NCBI GenBank assembly: GCA_900552685.1
Contig: USAJ01000005.1
Coordinates: forward strand, 17,570 to 81,569
DNA: 64,000 nt
Source of the DNA: an uncultured Collinsella sp.
GTDB lineage: Bacteria > Actinomycetota > Coriobacteriia > Coriobacteriales > Coriobacteriaceae
Direction: 5' to 3'
Made by a program: the position numbers and the translations under genes. Below the pieces are notes generated by a model that did no database searches, was not told the origin of the DNA, and was given only the letters and a program-made list of their open reading frames with translations. Positions 24,043 to 32,729 of the stretch are shown in pieces. Position 1 is the stretch's first letter. Each line of letters opens with the position of its first letter.

Positions 24043-25329
24043 ATGTCGGTCGATATAGCCACGTATGTCCACGATCTTGCCGTTGCCGCCAAGGCAGCGT
24101 CGGCCTCGCTTGCCACGGCGAGCGATGAGCAGCGTCAGGAGGCCGTGCGCGCCATGGCCGCAGCACTGCGCAACGGTGTCGACTCCATCGTCGCCGCTAA
24201 CGAGCTCGATATGTCCGCCGCGTGCGATGCGGGCACTTCAGCCGGTCTGCTCGACCGTCTGCTGCTGACGCCTGAGCGCGTCGAGGGCATGGCCGCCGGT
24301 TTGGAGAAGCTCGCCGAGCTGCCCGATCCCGTCGGCCGCGTGCTCGACCACCGCGTGCTTGCGAGCGGTGTGGACCTGACCCGCGTGAGCGTGCCGTTGG
24401 GCCTGGTCGCCATGGTCTACGAGGCGCGCCCCAACGTGACGGCCGACGCCGCAGGCATCTGCATCCGTACCGGCAACGCCTGCATTCTACGCGGCGGCTC
24501 GCTGGCCTATCACTCGTGTGCCATGATCGCCGAGCTGCTGGCCGATGCGCTCGAGGCCAAGGGCTTCCCGCGCGAGGCCGTGTCGATGATCGAGTCCACC
24601 GACCGCGAGGCCACCGGCGAGCTCATGAAGCTCCGCGGTATTGTCGACGTACTCATTCCGCGCGGAGGTGCAGGCCTGATCCAGCGCTGCGTGCGCGAGT
24701 CGCTTGTGCCGGTGATCGAGACGGGCACGGGCAACTGCCACATCTACGTGCATGAATCCGCCGACTTTGATAAGGCGCTCAACATTATCGTTAATGCCAA
24801 GACCCAGCGCGTAGGCGTGTGCAATGCCGCCGAGTCGCTGCTGGTCGACCGTGCTGTGGCCGATGCGTTTTTGCCTGCGGTCGTTGCTGTATTGCACGAC
24901 CACGGCGTGCTCATTCACGGCGACGAGGCCACGTGCGCCGCATGCGCCGACGCCGGGCTTGCCGAGGGCGACAACTACGTCGCCGCGACTGAGGAGGACT
25001 GGGGTCGCGAGTACCTGGCGCTCGAGATGAGCGTGAAGGTCGTGGCAAACGAGGACGAGGCCATCGCACACATCAACCGCTACGGCACGATGCACTCCGA
25101 GGCCATCGTTGCCGAGGATACGGATGCTTGCGAGCGCTTCCTGGATGCGGTCGATGCCTCGGCCGTGTACTCCAACGCCAGCACTCGCTTCACTGACGGC
25201 GGCGAGTTTGGCCTGGGCGCCGAGATCGGCATCTCGACCCAAAAACTCCACGCCCGTGGCCCCTTTGCCGCCGAGGCCCTCACCACCTACAAATACAAGC
25301 TCCGAGGCACCGGCCAGGTCCGCCCCTAA
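24043..25329 (+). CDS. proA: Gamma-glutamyl phosphate reductase
   Basis: 428-aa NADPH-dependent second enzyme of proline synthesis, reducing gamma-glutamyl phosphate to glutamate semialdehyde. Diagnostic segments: PLGLVAMVYEARPNVTADAAGICIRTGNACILRGG (residues about 115-150), the catalytic Cys in AKTQRVGVCNAAESLL (near 265), and the C-terminal NASTRFTDGGEFGLGAEIGISTQK. AGGAGAAAGG precedes ATG 24043. It starts 112 bp from the divergent peptidase, so both promoters share that space. Confidence 0.95.
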   Translation: MSVDIATYVHDLAVAAKAASASLATASDEQRQEAVRAMAAALRNGVDSIVAANELDMSAACDAGTSAGLLDRLLLTPERVEGMAAGLEKLAELPDPVGRVLDHRVLASGVDLTRVSVPLGLVAMVYEARPNVTADAAGICIRTGNACILRGGSLAYHSCAMIAELLADALEAKGFPREAVSMIESTDREATGELMKLRGIVDVLIPRGGAGLIQRCVRESLVPVIETGTGNCHIYVHESADFDKALNIIVNAKTQRVGVCNAAESLLVDRAVADAFLPAVVAVLHDHGVLIHGDEATCAACADAGLAEGDNYVAATEEDWGREYLALEMSVKVVANEDEAIAHINRYGTMHSEAIVAEDTDACERFLDAVDASAVYSNASTRFTDGGEFGLGAEIGISTQKLHARGPFAAEALTTYKYKLRGTGQVRP

Positions 25330-25368
25330 ACCTACCAAAAAGGGACAGGTTTATTTTGGCAGGTTTTA
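25328..25368. repeat. AACCTGCC-family palindrome, copy 1
   Basis: AAACCTACCAAAA and TTTTGGCAGGTTTT enclose GGGACAGGTTTA. It begins at the proA stop codon. Confidence 0.85.
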
Positions 25369-25376
25369 TCTGCGGT

Positions 25377-25410
25377 TTTGCCGGGCGACGCGTTCGCCCG
25401 GCTTTTTTCT
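25377..25410 (+). terminator. proA rho-independent terminator
   Basis: GCCGGGCGA-CGCG-TTCGCCCGGC followed by TTTTTTCTC. Confidence 0.85.
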
Positions 25411-25500
25411 CCGTATGCCTTTTCTGCCTTTCGGCTTGAGCCGCGGCGATATACGATAGTGACACCGTGTCCTAGCACCGACTCACTTGGAGGTATTGCC

Positions 25501-26100
25501 ATGTCTCAGACGCTTTCCGCCGGAATCACCCGTGACCGTGCGTTCGAACTGCTCAACGAGCACAACAAGGACCCGTTCCACATCACCCACGGCGAAACGG
25601 TCGAGGGCACCATGCGCTACTTTGCGCGCGAGTTCGACCCCGAGAACGAGGAGTTTTGGGGCATCGTCGGTTTGCTGCACGACCTGGATTGGGAGGAGCA
25701 TGAGGACGATCCCGTGAACCACACCATCTATGCGGCCGAGATCCTTGAGGGCGAGGGTGCCTCTCCCGAACTCATTCGCGCTATTCAGACGCACACGTCC
25801 GATTTCAATACCTCGCTGCCCAAGCCCGAGCTGCAGATGGAGAAGATCCTGTTTGCTTGCGACGAGCTCACCGGCCTGATCGGTGCTGCCGTGATCATGC
25901 GTCCGAGCAAGAGCGTCATGGACTTTACGGCCAAGTCGCTCAAGAAGAAGTTCAAGGACAAGCGCTTTGCCGCCGGCTGCTCGCGCGACGTGATTTCGCA
26001 GGGCGCCGAGATGCTCGGCTGGGAGCTCCCCGAGCTCTTTGACCGCACCATCGCGGCCATGCAGTCCTTCGCGCCCGACCGCGACACCTTCCAGGCCTAA
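25501..26100 (+). CDS. HD-domain phosphohydrolase-like protein
   Basis: 199-aa cytoplasmic protein with an HD metal-binding domain: an upstream His in THGETVEGTMRYFA (near residue 30), the HD doublet in GLLHDLDWEEHEDDP (near 60), AIQTHTSDF (near 95) and a later Asp in FACDELTGLIGA (near 118). This group of small HD proteins is annotated only as hydrolases; substrate unknown. CTTGGAGG lies before ATG 25501. It is followed by its own hairpin terminator at 26144. Confidence 0.85.
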   Translation: MSQTLSAGITRDRAFELLNEHNKDPFHITHGETVEGTMRYFAREFDPENEEFWGIVGLLHDLDWEEHEDDPVNHTIYAAEILEGEGASPELIRAIQTHTSDFNTSLPKPELQMEKILFACDELTGLIGAAVIMRPSKSVMDFTAKSLKKKFKDKRFAAGCSRDVISQGAEMLGWELPELFDRTIAAMQSFAPDRDTFQA

Positions 26101-26138
26101 CCTGCCAAATTGGGACAGGTTTATTTTGGTAGATTTTA
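26099..26138. repeat. AACCTGCC-family palindrome, copy 2
   Basis: AACCTGCCAAAT and TTTTGGTAGATTTT enclose TGGGACAGGTTTA, starting at the stop codon of the HD gene. The inverted partner is at 26764-26803; the pair brackets the RAYT remnant. Confidence 0.85.
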
Positions 26139-26143
26139 TCTGG

Positions 26144-26184
26144 GAAAACGCTTCCGTTGGACGTTATTCAGCGGAAGCGTTTTC
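26144..26184 (+). terminator. Terminator after the HD gene
   Basis: AAAACGCTTCCG and CGGAAGCGTTTT, perfect 12-bp stem, T-rich 3' side (TTTTCTGTTTG). Confidence 0.8.
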
Positions 26185-26269
26185 TGTTTGACATGGAGAC
26201 GCTGGCGAATGCGGTGCCTCGCGGCAGGCAGTTGCGCTTCGCCGTATCCGTAACTCGGTAAACGCGACG

Positions 26270-26560
26270 TTAGGACGCGTTCTTGATAATCCATGTTCCC
26301 AGTCCGGTCAGCAGCTGAACCTGCTTAACCGTTAGCCCTTGTTTTCGAAGCGCGAGAATCGCCTCATTGCGAAGTGGCTTGGAGACGGATTTAAGTTCCG
26401 TCGGAGCACATCCTGCGACACTCTGCACGATTGCCGTGCCAAATTCGCATAGATCTTCCTCGCGAACCTTGGCTGTTGCGCTGGGGCGATAGGGAAGCGA
26501 CGGCGTGCTTTCCATGAGCTTAAGGTATGAGCGAGGTGTTGGGAATAAAACACCGACAAC
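26270..26560 (-). pseudogene. Remnant of a RAYT-like protein (C-terminal part only)
   Basis: The minus-strand frame encodes about 95 residues that align end to end with the C-terminal region of the RAYT-like protein at 41806: a VxxLFxTPRSY segment, then KVREEDL, then SVSKPLRNEAILALRKQGLT and the terminal helix-turn-helix VKQVQLLTGLGTWIIK, corresponding to VRQIEHYTGIGKSTVSRIV there. The N-terminal Y1-transposase part is missing and no ribosome site is visible, so I read it as a decayed gene. It lies between inverted copies of the AACCTGCC palindrome. Confidence 0.65.
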
Positions 26561-26689
26561 GCTGCCGGTGACATGCGGCCGTGACCTGGCACTCATTAGA
26601 TACTCGCGATGGCTGGCGTTGGTTGCGTCGATCTGGACGGCCCTCGCGTGATGTCATCGCAAATGGGCTTCACGCATTTCTACTGCGAC

Positions 26690-26734
26690 AGAAAAACGGC
26701 CGGGCGCTCTAAATAAAACGGAGCACCCGGCCAT
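26690..26734 (-). terminator. Terminator downstream of the CarD-like gene
   Basis: GGCCGGGTGCTC and GAGCGCCCGGCC (one mismatch), followed on the minus strand by GTTTTTCTG. It lies about 70 bp beyond the CarD-like stop. Confidence 0.7.
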
Positions 26735-26763
26735 TTACTAATTGTTTGTTGACGTTTGGCCAG

Positions 26764-26803
26764 ATAAAACCTGCCAAAATAAACCTGTCCCTTTTGGCAG
26801 GTT
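26764..26803. repeat. AACCTGCC-family palindrome, copy 3 (inverted)
   Basis: AAAACCTGCCAAAA and TTTTGGCAGGTT enclose TAAACCTGTCCC, the reverse complement of the loop in copies 1 and 2. Its last bases overlap the CarD-like stop codon. Confidence 0.85.
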
Positions 26804-27287
26804 AGTTGAGGGCGGCTTGGGCTAGGCGGGCCTCGGCGGCCTCTTCGGTGACGCCCAGGGCCACGGCGAACTCCTCGATGGAGCGGCGCTTGGCTTCCTT
26901 GAGTACGCGCATGTAATAAGAGCTGGGCTTTTTATCTGCTTCCTCGGCCTGGCGAATACGGTGCATCATGGTTTTTGCCACGCGAACCGTCTCGGGCGCG
27001 CCCAGTTTGAGCTGCTGCTTAAAGTGTGTCTCCTCGAGCGAGCTGTTGCGCTCGGTAAAGGTGTCGCACTCCAGCTCGTCGTAGTGGCTCAGCAGGTGCT
27101 CGGCATCTTGCTGGGAGATGGCGGCATGCAGACGGTCGGCCTGCGCCACGGGGTACATGAGGATCGTCTGCGCATGTCCCTGCTTGGTCTCGAGCAACAA
27201 CATGGGCTGCGGCGTGTCGTCCCTAAAGCCGACGACGGTGCAGACTCCCTGACCCGGATGAATGACGTGTTGACCGATTGAGAACAT
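26802..27287 (-). CDS. CarD-like transcriptional regulator
   Basis: 161-aa protein with the CarD/TRCF RNA-polymerase-interacting domain at its N terminus (FSIGQHVIHPGQGVCTVVGF, residues 2-21, then LLETKQGHAQTILMYPVAQAD) and a helical C-terminal part rich in Glu, Arg and Lys that in CarD contacts promoter DNA. CarD proteins bind the RNAP beta subunit and stabilise open complexes, notably at rRNA promoters. GTTGGAGG precedes ATG 27287. The gene is transcribed away from argS. Confidence 0.88.
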   Translation of the reverse strand: MFSIGQHVIHPGQGVCTVVGFRDDTPQPMLLLETKQGHAQTILMYPVAQADRLHAAISQQDAEHLLSHYDELECDTFTERNSSLEETHFKQQLKLGAPETVRVAKTMMHRIRQAEEADKKPSSYYMRVLKEAKRRSIEEFAVALGVTEEAAEARLAQAALN

Positions 27288-27629
27288 GCTACCTCCAACT
27301 TATTCGAATTTACGTATGCTAAGAATACCACGTTGACGTGCGCAAACCATCACTTTATGCAGGAAAAGCACACAACTCCGATAGGTAAAAGTATCCGATA
27401 AATAGAACGGCTTATTCATACGTTTATGCATTTCTAGAACGTGTATAAACAGCAGGCAAACCGCCAACTTTGTATCGCCGCGCAAGAGCGGTAGTCATTT
27501 TTGTGCATATGCAATATCTATTAGCTTTACCCTGCGACAGTAGTTATCGCTTGTGATAGAGTGCTACAAACTCTGGCTTTTGCCCTACGAGTGACCAAGA
27601 GCTCGGGGGCTTTAACACAAGGAGGATCT
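27288..27629. promoter_or_regulatory. AT-rich divergent region between CarD-like gene and argS
   Basis: 340 bp with no gene, markedly AT-richer than its surroundings; it must carry the two divergent promoters. I see no palindrome of the families listed here and no riboswitch-like structure. Confidence 0.45.
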
Positions 27630-29483
27630 ATGCCCGAGAAGATTGAAGAGCTGGTACGCGCTGCGCTTGCTGCGGCCCAGGAGGCCGGCGACCTTTCCGC
27701 ATTTGAACTTGACGATTGCGCTATCGAGCGACCGGCTGACACTTCTCATGGCGAGTGGACCTCTACCATGGCCCTGAAGTCCGCCAAGCTGGCCCACTGC
27801 GCCCCGCGCAAGATCGCCGAGGCTGTCGTTGCCCATATGCCCGAGGACCCCGCGATCGAGAAGGTCGAGATCGCAGGCCCCGGCTTCATCAACTTCTACC
27901 TCTCCGTCGTCGTCAAGAATGCCATTTTTGGCGAGGCTCGCGAGAAGGGCATGGACTTCGCTAAGTCCAACGTCGGTGGTGGCCTGAAGACCCAGGTCGA
28001 GTTCGTTTCCGCCAACCCCGTCGGCCCCATGCACATTGGCCACGGCCGCTGGGCCGCGCTGGGCGACTCCCTTTGCCGCGTTATGGACCACGCCGGTTAC
28101 GACATCCAGCGTGAGTTCTACATCAACGACCACGGCTCTCAGATGAACACCTTCGGCAACTCCATCAGCACGCGCTATATGCAGCTTGCCGACATCATCG
28201 CCAAGCAGGGCGTGGATATCGACGAGGCTCACAAGCTGCTGATCGCCGACCGCGACGCCTTTGTTGCCGATGAGAGCGACGAGCACCCCGAGACCCATCC
28301 GTATCAGGACAACTTTGCCGAGACTCTGGGCAAGGACTCCTACGGCGGCGACTACATCATCGACGAGGCCGCCGAGTTCTGGCGCACCGACGGCGATAAG
28401 TGGGTCAACGCCGATCCACAGGAGCGTATGGAGAGCTTCCGCGAGCGCGGCTACGTAAAGATGGTCGACAACATGCGCGACCTTTGCCATGCCGTTAACT
28501 GCGACTTCGATCGTTGGTTCTCCGAGCGCTCGCTGTATGTGAAGGATACCGAGGGCGAGACCGCCGGCACCTCCGCCGTCGACCGCGCTTTTGAGAAGCT
28601 CGACAAGATGGGCTATCTCTACACCAAGGACGGCGCCCTGTGGTTCCGTTCCACCGACCTGGGCGATGACAAGGACCGCGTCCTGATCAAGTCCGATGGC
28701 GAGTACACTTACTTCGCCTCCGACGTTGCCTATCACTGGGATAAGTTCCAGCGCGTCGATCACGTCATCGACATCTGGGGCGCCGACCACCACGGCTACA
28801 TCGACCGCGTCCGCTGCGTCTGCGACGCTCTTGGCTATCCCGGCAAGTTTGAGGTTCTGCTGGGCCAGCTCGTCAACCTGCTGCGCAACGGCAAGCCCGT
28901 CCGTATGTCCAAGCGCAAGGGCACCATGGTGACCCTGCAGGAGCTCGTCGACGAGGTCGGCTCCGACGCTGCTCGCTACACGCTCATCTCCAAGAGCTCC
29001 AACCAGATGGTCGACTTCGATATCGAGGCCGTCAAGAAGCGTGACAACTCCAACCCGGTGTACTACGTGCAGTACGCTCACGCTCGCGTGTGCTCCATCC
29101 TGCGCCGTGCCGCCGACGTTACCGCCGAGCAGGCCGCCGAGATGGGCATGAAGGCCGTCGCCGAGAAGGCTATTGGCGAGAACGTCGACTACTCGCTGCT
29201 GACCGACCCGACCGAGCTCGCCCTTTCGCGTAAGCTCAACGAGCTCACTGACCTCATCGCCAGCTGCGCTCGCGATCGTGCCCCGTTCCGCCTGACGCAC
29301 TTTGCCGAGGAGCTCGCCGGCGACTTCCACAGCTTCTACGCCGCCTGCCAGGTTCTGCCGAGCGAGGGCCGTCCCGTCGACCCCGAGCTCTCGCGCGCTC
29401 GTCTGGCCGCTTGCGACGCCGTCCGCGTGACGCTCGCCCTGGTGCTCACCCTTGTTGGCGTGACCGCCCCCGAGCAGATGTAA
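27630..29483 (+). CDS. argS: Arginyl-tRNA synthetase
   Basis: 617-aa class I synthetase charging tRNA-Arg. The N-terminal Add1 domain is followed by VEFVSANPVGPMHIGHGRW (HIGH motif near residue 140), FYINDHGSQMN, and the IWGADHHGYIDRV strand near 388; the KMSKS position reads VRMSKRKGTMVT near 425, and a C-terminal DALR anticodon-binding domain ends the protein. AAGGAGG sits directly before ATG 27630. Confidence 0.96.
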   Translation: MPEKIEELVRAALAAAQEAGDLSAFELDDCAIERPADTSHGEWTSTMALKSAKLAHCAPRKIAEAVVAHMPEDPAIEKVEIAGPGFINFYLSVVVKNAIFGEAREKGMDFAKSNVGGGLKTQVEFVSANPVGPMHIGHGRWAALGDSLCRVMDHAGYDIQREFYINDHGSQMNTFGNSISTRYMQLADIIAKQGVDIDEAHKLLIADRDAFVADESDEHPETHPYQDNFAETLGKDSYGGDYIIDEAAEFWRTDGDKWVNADPQERMESFRERGYVKMVDNMRDLCHAVNCDFDRWFSERSLYVKDTEGETAGTSAVDRAFEKLDKMGYLYTKDGALWFRSTDLGDDKDRVLIKSDGEYTYFASDVAYHWDKFQRVDHVIDIWGADHHGYIDRVRCVCDALGYPGKFEVLLGQLVNLLRNGKPVRMSKRKGTMVTLQELVDEVGSDAARYTLISKSSNQMVDFDIEAVKKRDNSNPVYYVQYAHARVCSILRRAADVTAEQAAEMGMKAVAEKAIGENVDYSLLTDPTELALSRKLNELTDLIASCARDRAPFRLTHFAEELAGDFHSFYAACQVLPSEGRPVDPELSRARLAACDAVRVTLALVLTLVGVTAPEQM

Positions 29484-29529
29484 GCGCTGGCCGTTTGGCT
29501 GCGTAGGTTTGGTTTAATTGAGCCCCGAA

Positions 29530-29562
29530 AGCCCGATCTCCCACGGAGGTCGGGCTTTTTGC
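29530..29562 (+). terminator. argS terminator
   Basis: AGCCCGATCTCC-CAC-GGAGGTCGGGCT followed by TTTT. Confidence 0.85.
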
Positions 29563-29611
29563 AAACGCCGACGTATTGACGAATTTGGAACTGCTGGAAA
29601 TACGAAACTAT

Positions 29612-29745
29612 GCCGGTTTACTACGATGAAATGAGAAATTCCAACTACGCCGGCTTTTCGCAAAAAAGCGCAAGGCATCTACCTGCGGTTTTAGTTCAAC
29701 AAGTTTCGGAGTGATCGCGGTTGAGCGATTCATCGTAGTAAACCG
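29612..29745. repeat. Inverted-repeat-bounded element, third member with different arms
   Basis: CGGTTTACTACGATGAA (29614-29630) and TTCATCGTAGTAAACCG (29729-29745) are perfect inverse copies. The interior, read on the minus strand, contains GATCACTCCGAAACTTG...CTAAAACCGCAGGT and then CTTGCGCTTT...GCCGGCG. This aligns with the interiors of the elements at 4284 and 7768, although the arms share no similarity with theirs. Confidence 0.8.
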
Positions 29746-29794
29746 CCACAGTTTTGGCGGAGGCAGTCAGATTTGTGGGTGTTAAACCAAAGAT

Positions 29795-29837
29795 TGTCCC
29801 TTTTGACTAGTCGTTTAAGAACGTCCTCAATGACTAA
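29795..29837. repeat. Diverged copy of the TGACTAGTCGTTT repeat
   Basis: TGTCCCTTTTGACTAGTCG then TTTAAGAACGTCCTCAATGACTA, matching the tandem repeat at 9716-9762 with several substitutions. It ends just before the candidate rho promoter. Confidence 0.7.
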
Positions 29838-29838
29838 G

Positions 29839-29866
29839 TTGCAGGTGGCGGCGGTTGTGTTACACT
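29839..29866 (+). promoter_or_regulatory. Candidate rho promoter
   Basis: TTGCAG (29839-29844), 16-bp spacer, TACACT (29861-29866). It would give a leader of about 138 nt, compatible with the known autoregulation of rho through its leader. Confidence 0.45.
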
Positions 29867-30010
29867 AACGCTGCGTATATGACGCAAATATCTCGATACA
29901 GATCAATGATGTCCGTCGGTATTTGACGGAGCTAGACTGTTTAGCCGCCCTGAAGGTTTATGCAGGGAGCATGTGATCACAGGGCTTGAAAAGAAAGTTG
30001 AGCAAACACT

Positions 30011-32584
30011 GTGTCTGATCAACAGCAAGAAAACGAAATAACGACGACGCAGACCGCTCCCGCTGCACCGGTTGCGTCGGACCAGGTCGCGGCGCCCGCG
30101 CAAGCCTCGGCTCCTGAGACGCCTAAGGCTGCTTCGACGCCTACGCCTGTAGCGGCTGAGAAGGCCGTGTCTGCAACTGGTGAGGAGGCTGCTCCGGCAA
30201 AGCCCAAGCGTACGCGCCGCGCGGCCAAGCCTGCCGATGACGGCGAGGAGGTCACCAAGCCCAAGCGCCGTACCACGCGCACGACGCGCGCCAAGCGTAC
30301 CGTTGCAGCTGACTCCTCGGCGCCGATTTCCGATGAGGTCGCGCAGGCACGTGCGTTGGCGCAGATTAGCGAGGCTCAGGTGGTGCGCGCCCGCCGTCGT
30401 GCTGCCGAGCGTGAGGCCGCGGCTCTGACCGAGCTTGCAGCTCCGTTTGTGCCCGAGACGCCTGCCGCCACCGAGACCCCTGTCGCCGACCAGCCAACCG
30501 AGAAGCCGGTACCGCGCACACGCCGTCGCACGGCTGCTAAGGCCGAGCAGGTTGCCGATCAGGTAACCCCCGAGCTCGCTGAGGCTTCGGTCCGTTCCGC
30601 GGCAGGGGAGGGCACATCGCCTGTTGAGCCCGCTGCGCCTGTCGAGGCCAGCGAAGTTCCCGTTGTCGATCCGGCTTTGCGCCCGCACCGTCGCGGTCGC
30701 AAGCCCAAGGCTTTCGTCGAGGCTGAGAAGGCCGCAGCCGCAGCCGCCGCCGCTCGGGATGCTGCGGCGACCGCCGAGCCTGCAACCGCTGCCGACGCGC
30801 CCGTCCAGGATGCTACGACTTCCGAGGCCGTTTCTGCCGATGTCGAGCCCGCCGACGTCCGCCCTGGTCGCAGCCATCGTACTGCTGCTAAGCGCACGTC
30901 CAAGGCCAAGGCTGCCAAGAAGGGTGCGTCCGAGGATTCCGCCGAGACGACCGCCGATGCATCGACTGATGCCGCCGAGTCCCAGGACGTCGAACAGTCT
31001 GCGTCCGAGAAGCCCAAGCGCGGTCGTAAGAAGTCCGCTAAGGCCAAGGCGTCCGAGCAGCAGGCTGATGCCGAAGCGCAGGTCGATTCTGGCGCCGAGG
31101 CCAATGAAGCCGCTGCGGCCAATGCCGACGCCGCCGCAACCGATGGTGCCACTCCCGCCGAGGGCGAAGACGGCGCCCGTTCCAACCGCCGCCAGCACAA
31201 GCGCAACGACGAGCGCAACGACCGCAAGGACGAGCGCAACAACGATCGCCGCAGCCGTCAACGCGACCGCAAGCAGCGCAATAAGGAACGCAATGCCGCT
31301 CCGACTGAGCCCACGCTTTCGCGCGAGGAGCTCGCGGCCATGAAGGTCGCCGAGCTGCGCGAGAAGGCCAAGGAGTTCGAGATTGAGACGACCGGCAAGA
31401 AGAAGGCCGAACTCGTCGAAGAGATCTACACCACCGCCGCGAAGGCCGAGGGCTTCCGCGACATCAAGGGCATCCTGCAGATTCGCCCGGATAGCTCAGG
31501 CATCATCCATGCCCATGGCTACATGAAGTCCAACGACGACGCCTTCGTGCCCGCCTACCTCATTCGCTCCGCGCGCCTGCGCACGGGCGATGTCATCGAG
31601 GGCTCGCTTCGTCCTTCGCGCGGCGGCGACAAGCGCGCCGGCCTCGCCAAAATCACGATCGTCAACGGTCTGGACCCCGAGCAGATTCGCAACCGTCCCA
31701 AGTTCGGCGACCTCACCCCGGTCTATCCCAACGAGCCGCTGCGCATGGAGCACGGCAAGGATTCCATTACTGGTCGCGCCATCGACATCGTGTCGCCGAT
31801 CGGCAAGGGTCAGCGTGGCCTGATCGTGTCCCCGCCTAAGGCCGGCAAGACCACGATCCTCAAGAAGATCTGCCAGTCTATCTCGATTAACAACCCCGAG
31901 GTGCACCTCATCTGCCTGCTCGTCGACGAGCGCCCCGAAGAGGTCACCGATATGCAGCGTTCCATCAAGGGCGAGGTTGTAGCGTCGACCTTCGATATGC
32001 CCGCCGACAACCACACTCGTGTGGCAGAGCTCGTCATCGAGCGCGCCAAGCGCATCGTGGAGCTGGGTGGCGACGTCGTGGTGGTGCTCGACTCCATCAC
32101 GCGTCTTGCCCGCGCCTACAACTTGGCGGCGCCCGCCTCAGGCCGCATCCTTTCGGGCGGCGTCGATTCGGCGGCCCTGTATCCGCCCAAGCGCTTCCTG
32201 GGCGCAGCCCGTAATATCGAGAACGGTGGCTCGCTCACCATCCTGGCCTCTGCTCTCATCGACACCGGTTCCAAGATGGACGAGGTCATCTTTGAGGAGT
32301 TCAAGGGCACCGGCAACATGGAGCTCAAGCTCGACCGCGACCTGGCCGACCGCCGCATCTTCCCGGCTATCGACCCCGTTGCCTCCGGTACGCGTAACGA
32401 GGACCTGTTGGTTGACGAGCAGATGCGTCCGTTTGTCTTTGGCCTGCGTCGCATTCTTGCCGGCATGAACAATACCGAGCGCGCGGCCGCATCGTTTATC
32501 AAGGGCCTCAAGGGCACCAACACCAACCAGGAGTTCCTGGTGCGTTCGGCCAAAAAGCATAGCGACTACGAGCAGACGTTCTAA
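30011..32584 (+). CDS. rho: Transcription termination factor Rho with a long disordered N-terminal extension
   Basis: 857-aa Rho, about twice the length of the E. coli protein (419 aa). Residues 1 to about 430 are low-complexity: Ala/Pro/Glu/Lys-rich, with blocks of KPKRTRRAAK type and a very basic RNDERNDRKDERNNDRR stretch near 405. The canonical protein follows: Rho_N helical domain (LSREELAAMKVAELREKAKEF, from about 435), the RNA-binding cold-shock domain (GILQIRPDSSGIIHAHGYM), and the RecA-like motor with P-loop PPKAGKTT near 607 and the VDERPEEVTD and SITRLARAYN motifs. It is a hexameric RNA helicase that ends transcription. Start GTG 30011; the ribosome site is weak. Long basic insertions are known in actinobacterial Rho. 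Confidence 0.96.
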   Translation: MSDQQQENEITTTQTAPAAPVASDQVAAPAQASAPETPKAASTPTPVAAEKAVSATGEEAAPAKPKRTRRAAKPADDGEEVTKPKRRTTRTTRAKRTVAADSSAPISDEVAQARALAQISEAQVVRARRRAAEREAAALTELAAPFVPETPAATETPVADQPTEKPVPRTRRRTAAKAEQVADQVTPELAEASVRSAAGEGTSPVEPAAPVEASEVPVVDPALRPHRRGRKPKAFVEAEKAAAAAAAARDAAATAEPATAADAPVQDATTSEAVSADVEPADVRPGRSHRTAAKRTSKAKAAKKGASEDSAETTADASTDAAESQDVEQSASEKPKRGRKKSAKAKASEQQADAEAQVDSGAEANEAAAANADAAATDGATPAEGEDGARSNRRQHKRNDERNDRKDERNNDRRSRQRDRKQRNKERNAAPTEPTLSREELAAMKVAELREKAKEFEIETTGKKKAELVEEIYTTAAKAEGFRDIKGILQIRPDSSGIIHAHGYMKSNDDAFVPAYLIRSARLRTGDVIEGSLRPSRGGDKRAGLAKITIVNGLDPEQIRNRPKFGDLTPVYPNEPLRMEHGKDSITGRAIDIVSPIGKGQRGLIVSPPKAGKTTILKKICQSISINNPEVHLICLLVDERPEEVTDMQRSIKGEVVASTFDMPADNHTRVAELVIERAKRIVELGGDVVVVLDSITRLARAYNLAAPASGRILSGGVDSAALYPPKRFLGAARNIENGGSLTILASALIDTGSKMDEVIFEEFKGTGNMELKLDRDLADRRIFPAIDPVASGTRNEDLLVDEQMRPFVFGLRRILAGMNNTERAAASFIKGLKGTNTNQEFLVRSAKKHSDYEQTF

Positions 32585-32619
32585 GTCGTCAACCGCACGC
32601 GGCGTTATTGCCGGCGCGA

Positions 32620-32652
32620 TGAAGGGTCGGGGCTTGCGCCTCGGCCCTTTTT
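32620..32652 (+). terminator. rho terminator
   Basis: AAGGGTCGGGG-CTTG-CGCCTCGGCCCTT followed by TTTATAT. Confidence 0.8.
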
Positions 32653-32729
32653 ATATCGCCACTCGGCGCCAGTTATCGACCATAAGACTGGCAAGCAGCA
32701 GGTTTCCCGTTTCAATCCGACATCGTCGC

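Larger units (their letters stand above)
29484..30010. other. 527-bp region between argS and rho
   Basis: No gene. It contains the argS terminator, the inverted-repeat element 29612-29745, the repeat 29795-29837, the candidate rho promoter 29839-29866 and a leader of about 140 nt. The leader has a hairpin-prone segment (CTGAAGGTTTATGCAGGGAG near 29952) but nothing I can name. Confidence 0.6.

Noticed and set aside
27612..29330. Minus-strand open frame of 572 codons opposite argS
   Set aside because: Antisense to an unambiguous argS; Val/Leu/Asp-rich composition typical of GC-driven shadow frames.
29903..31261. Minus-strand frame of 452 codons opposite the Rho extension
   Set aside because: Gly/Leu/Arg-rich antisense of repetitive Ala/Pro/Glu codons; no motif.
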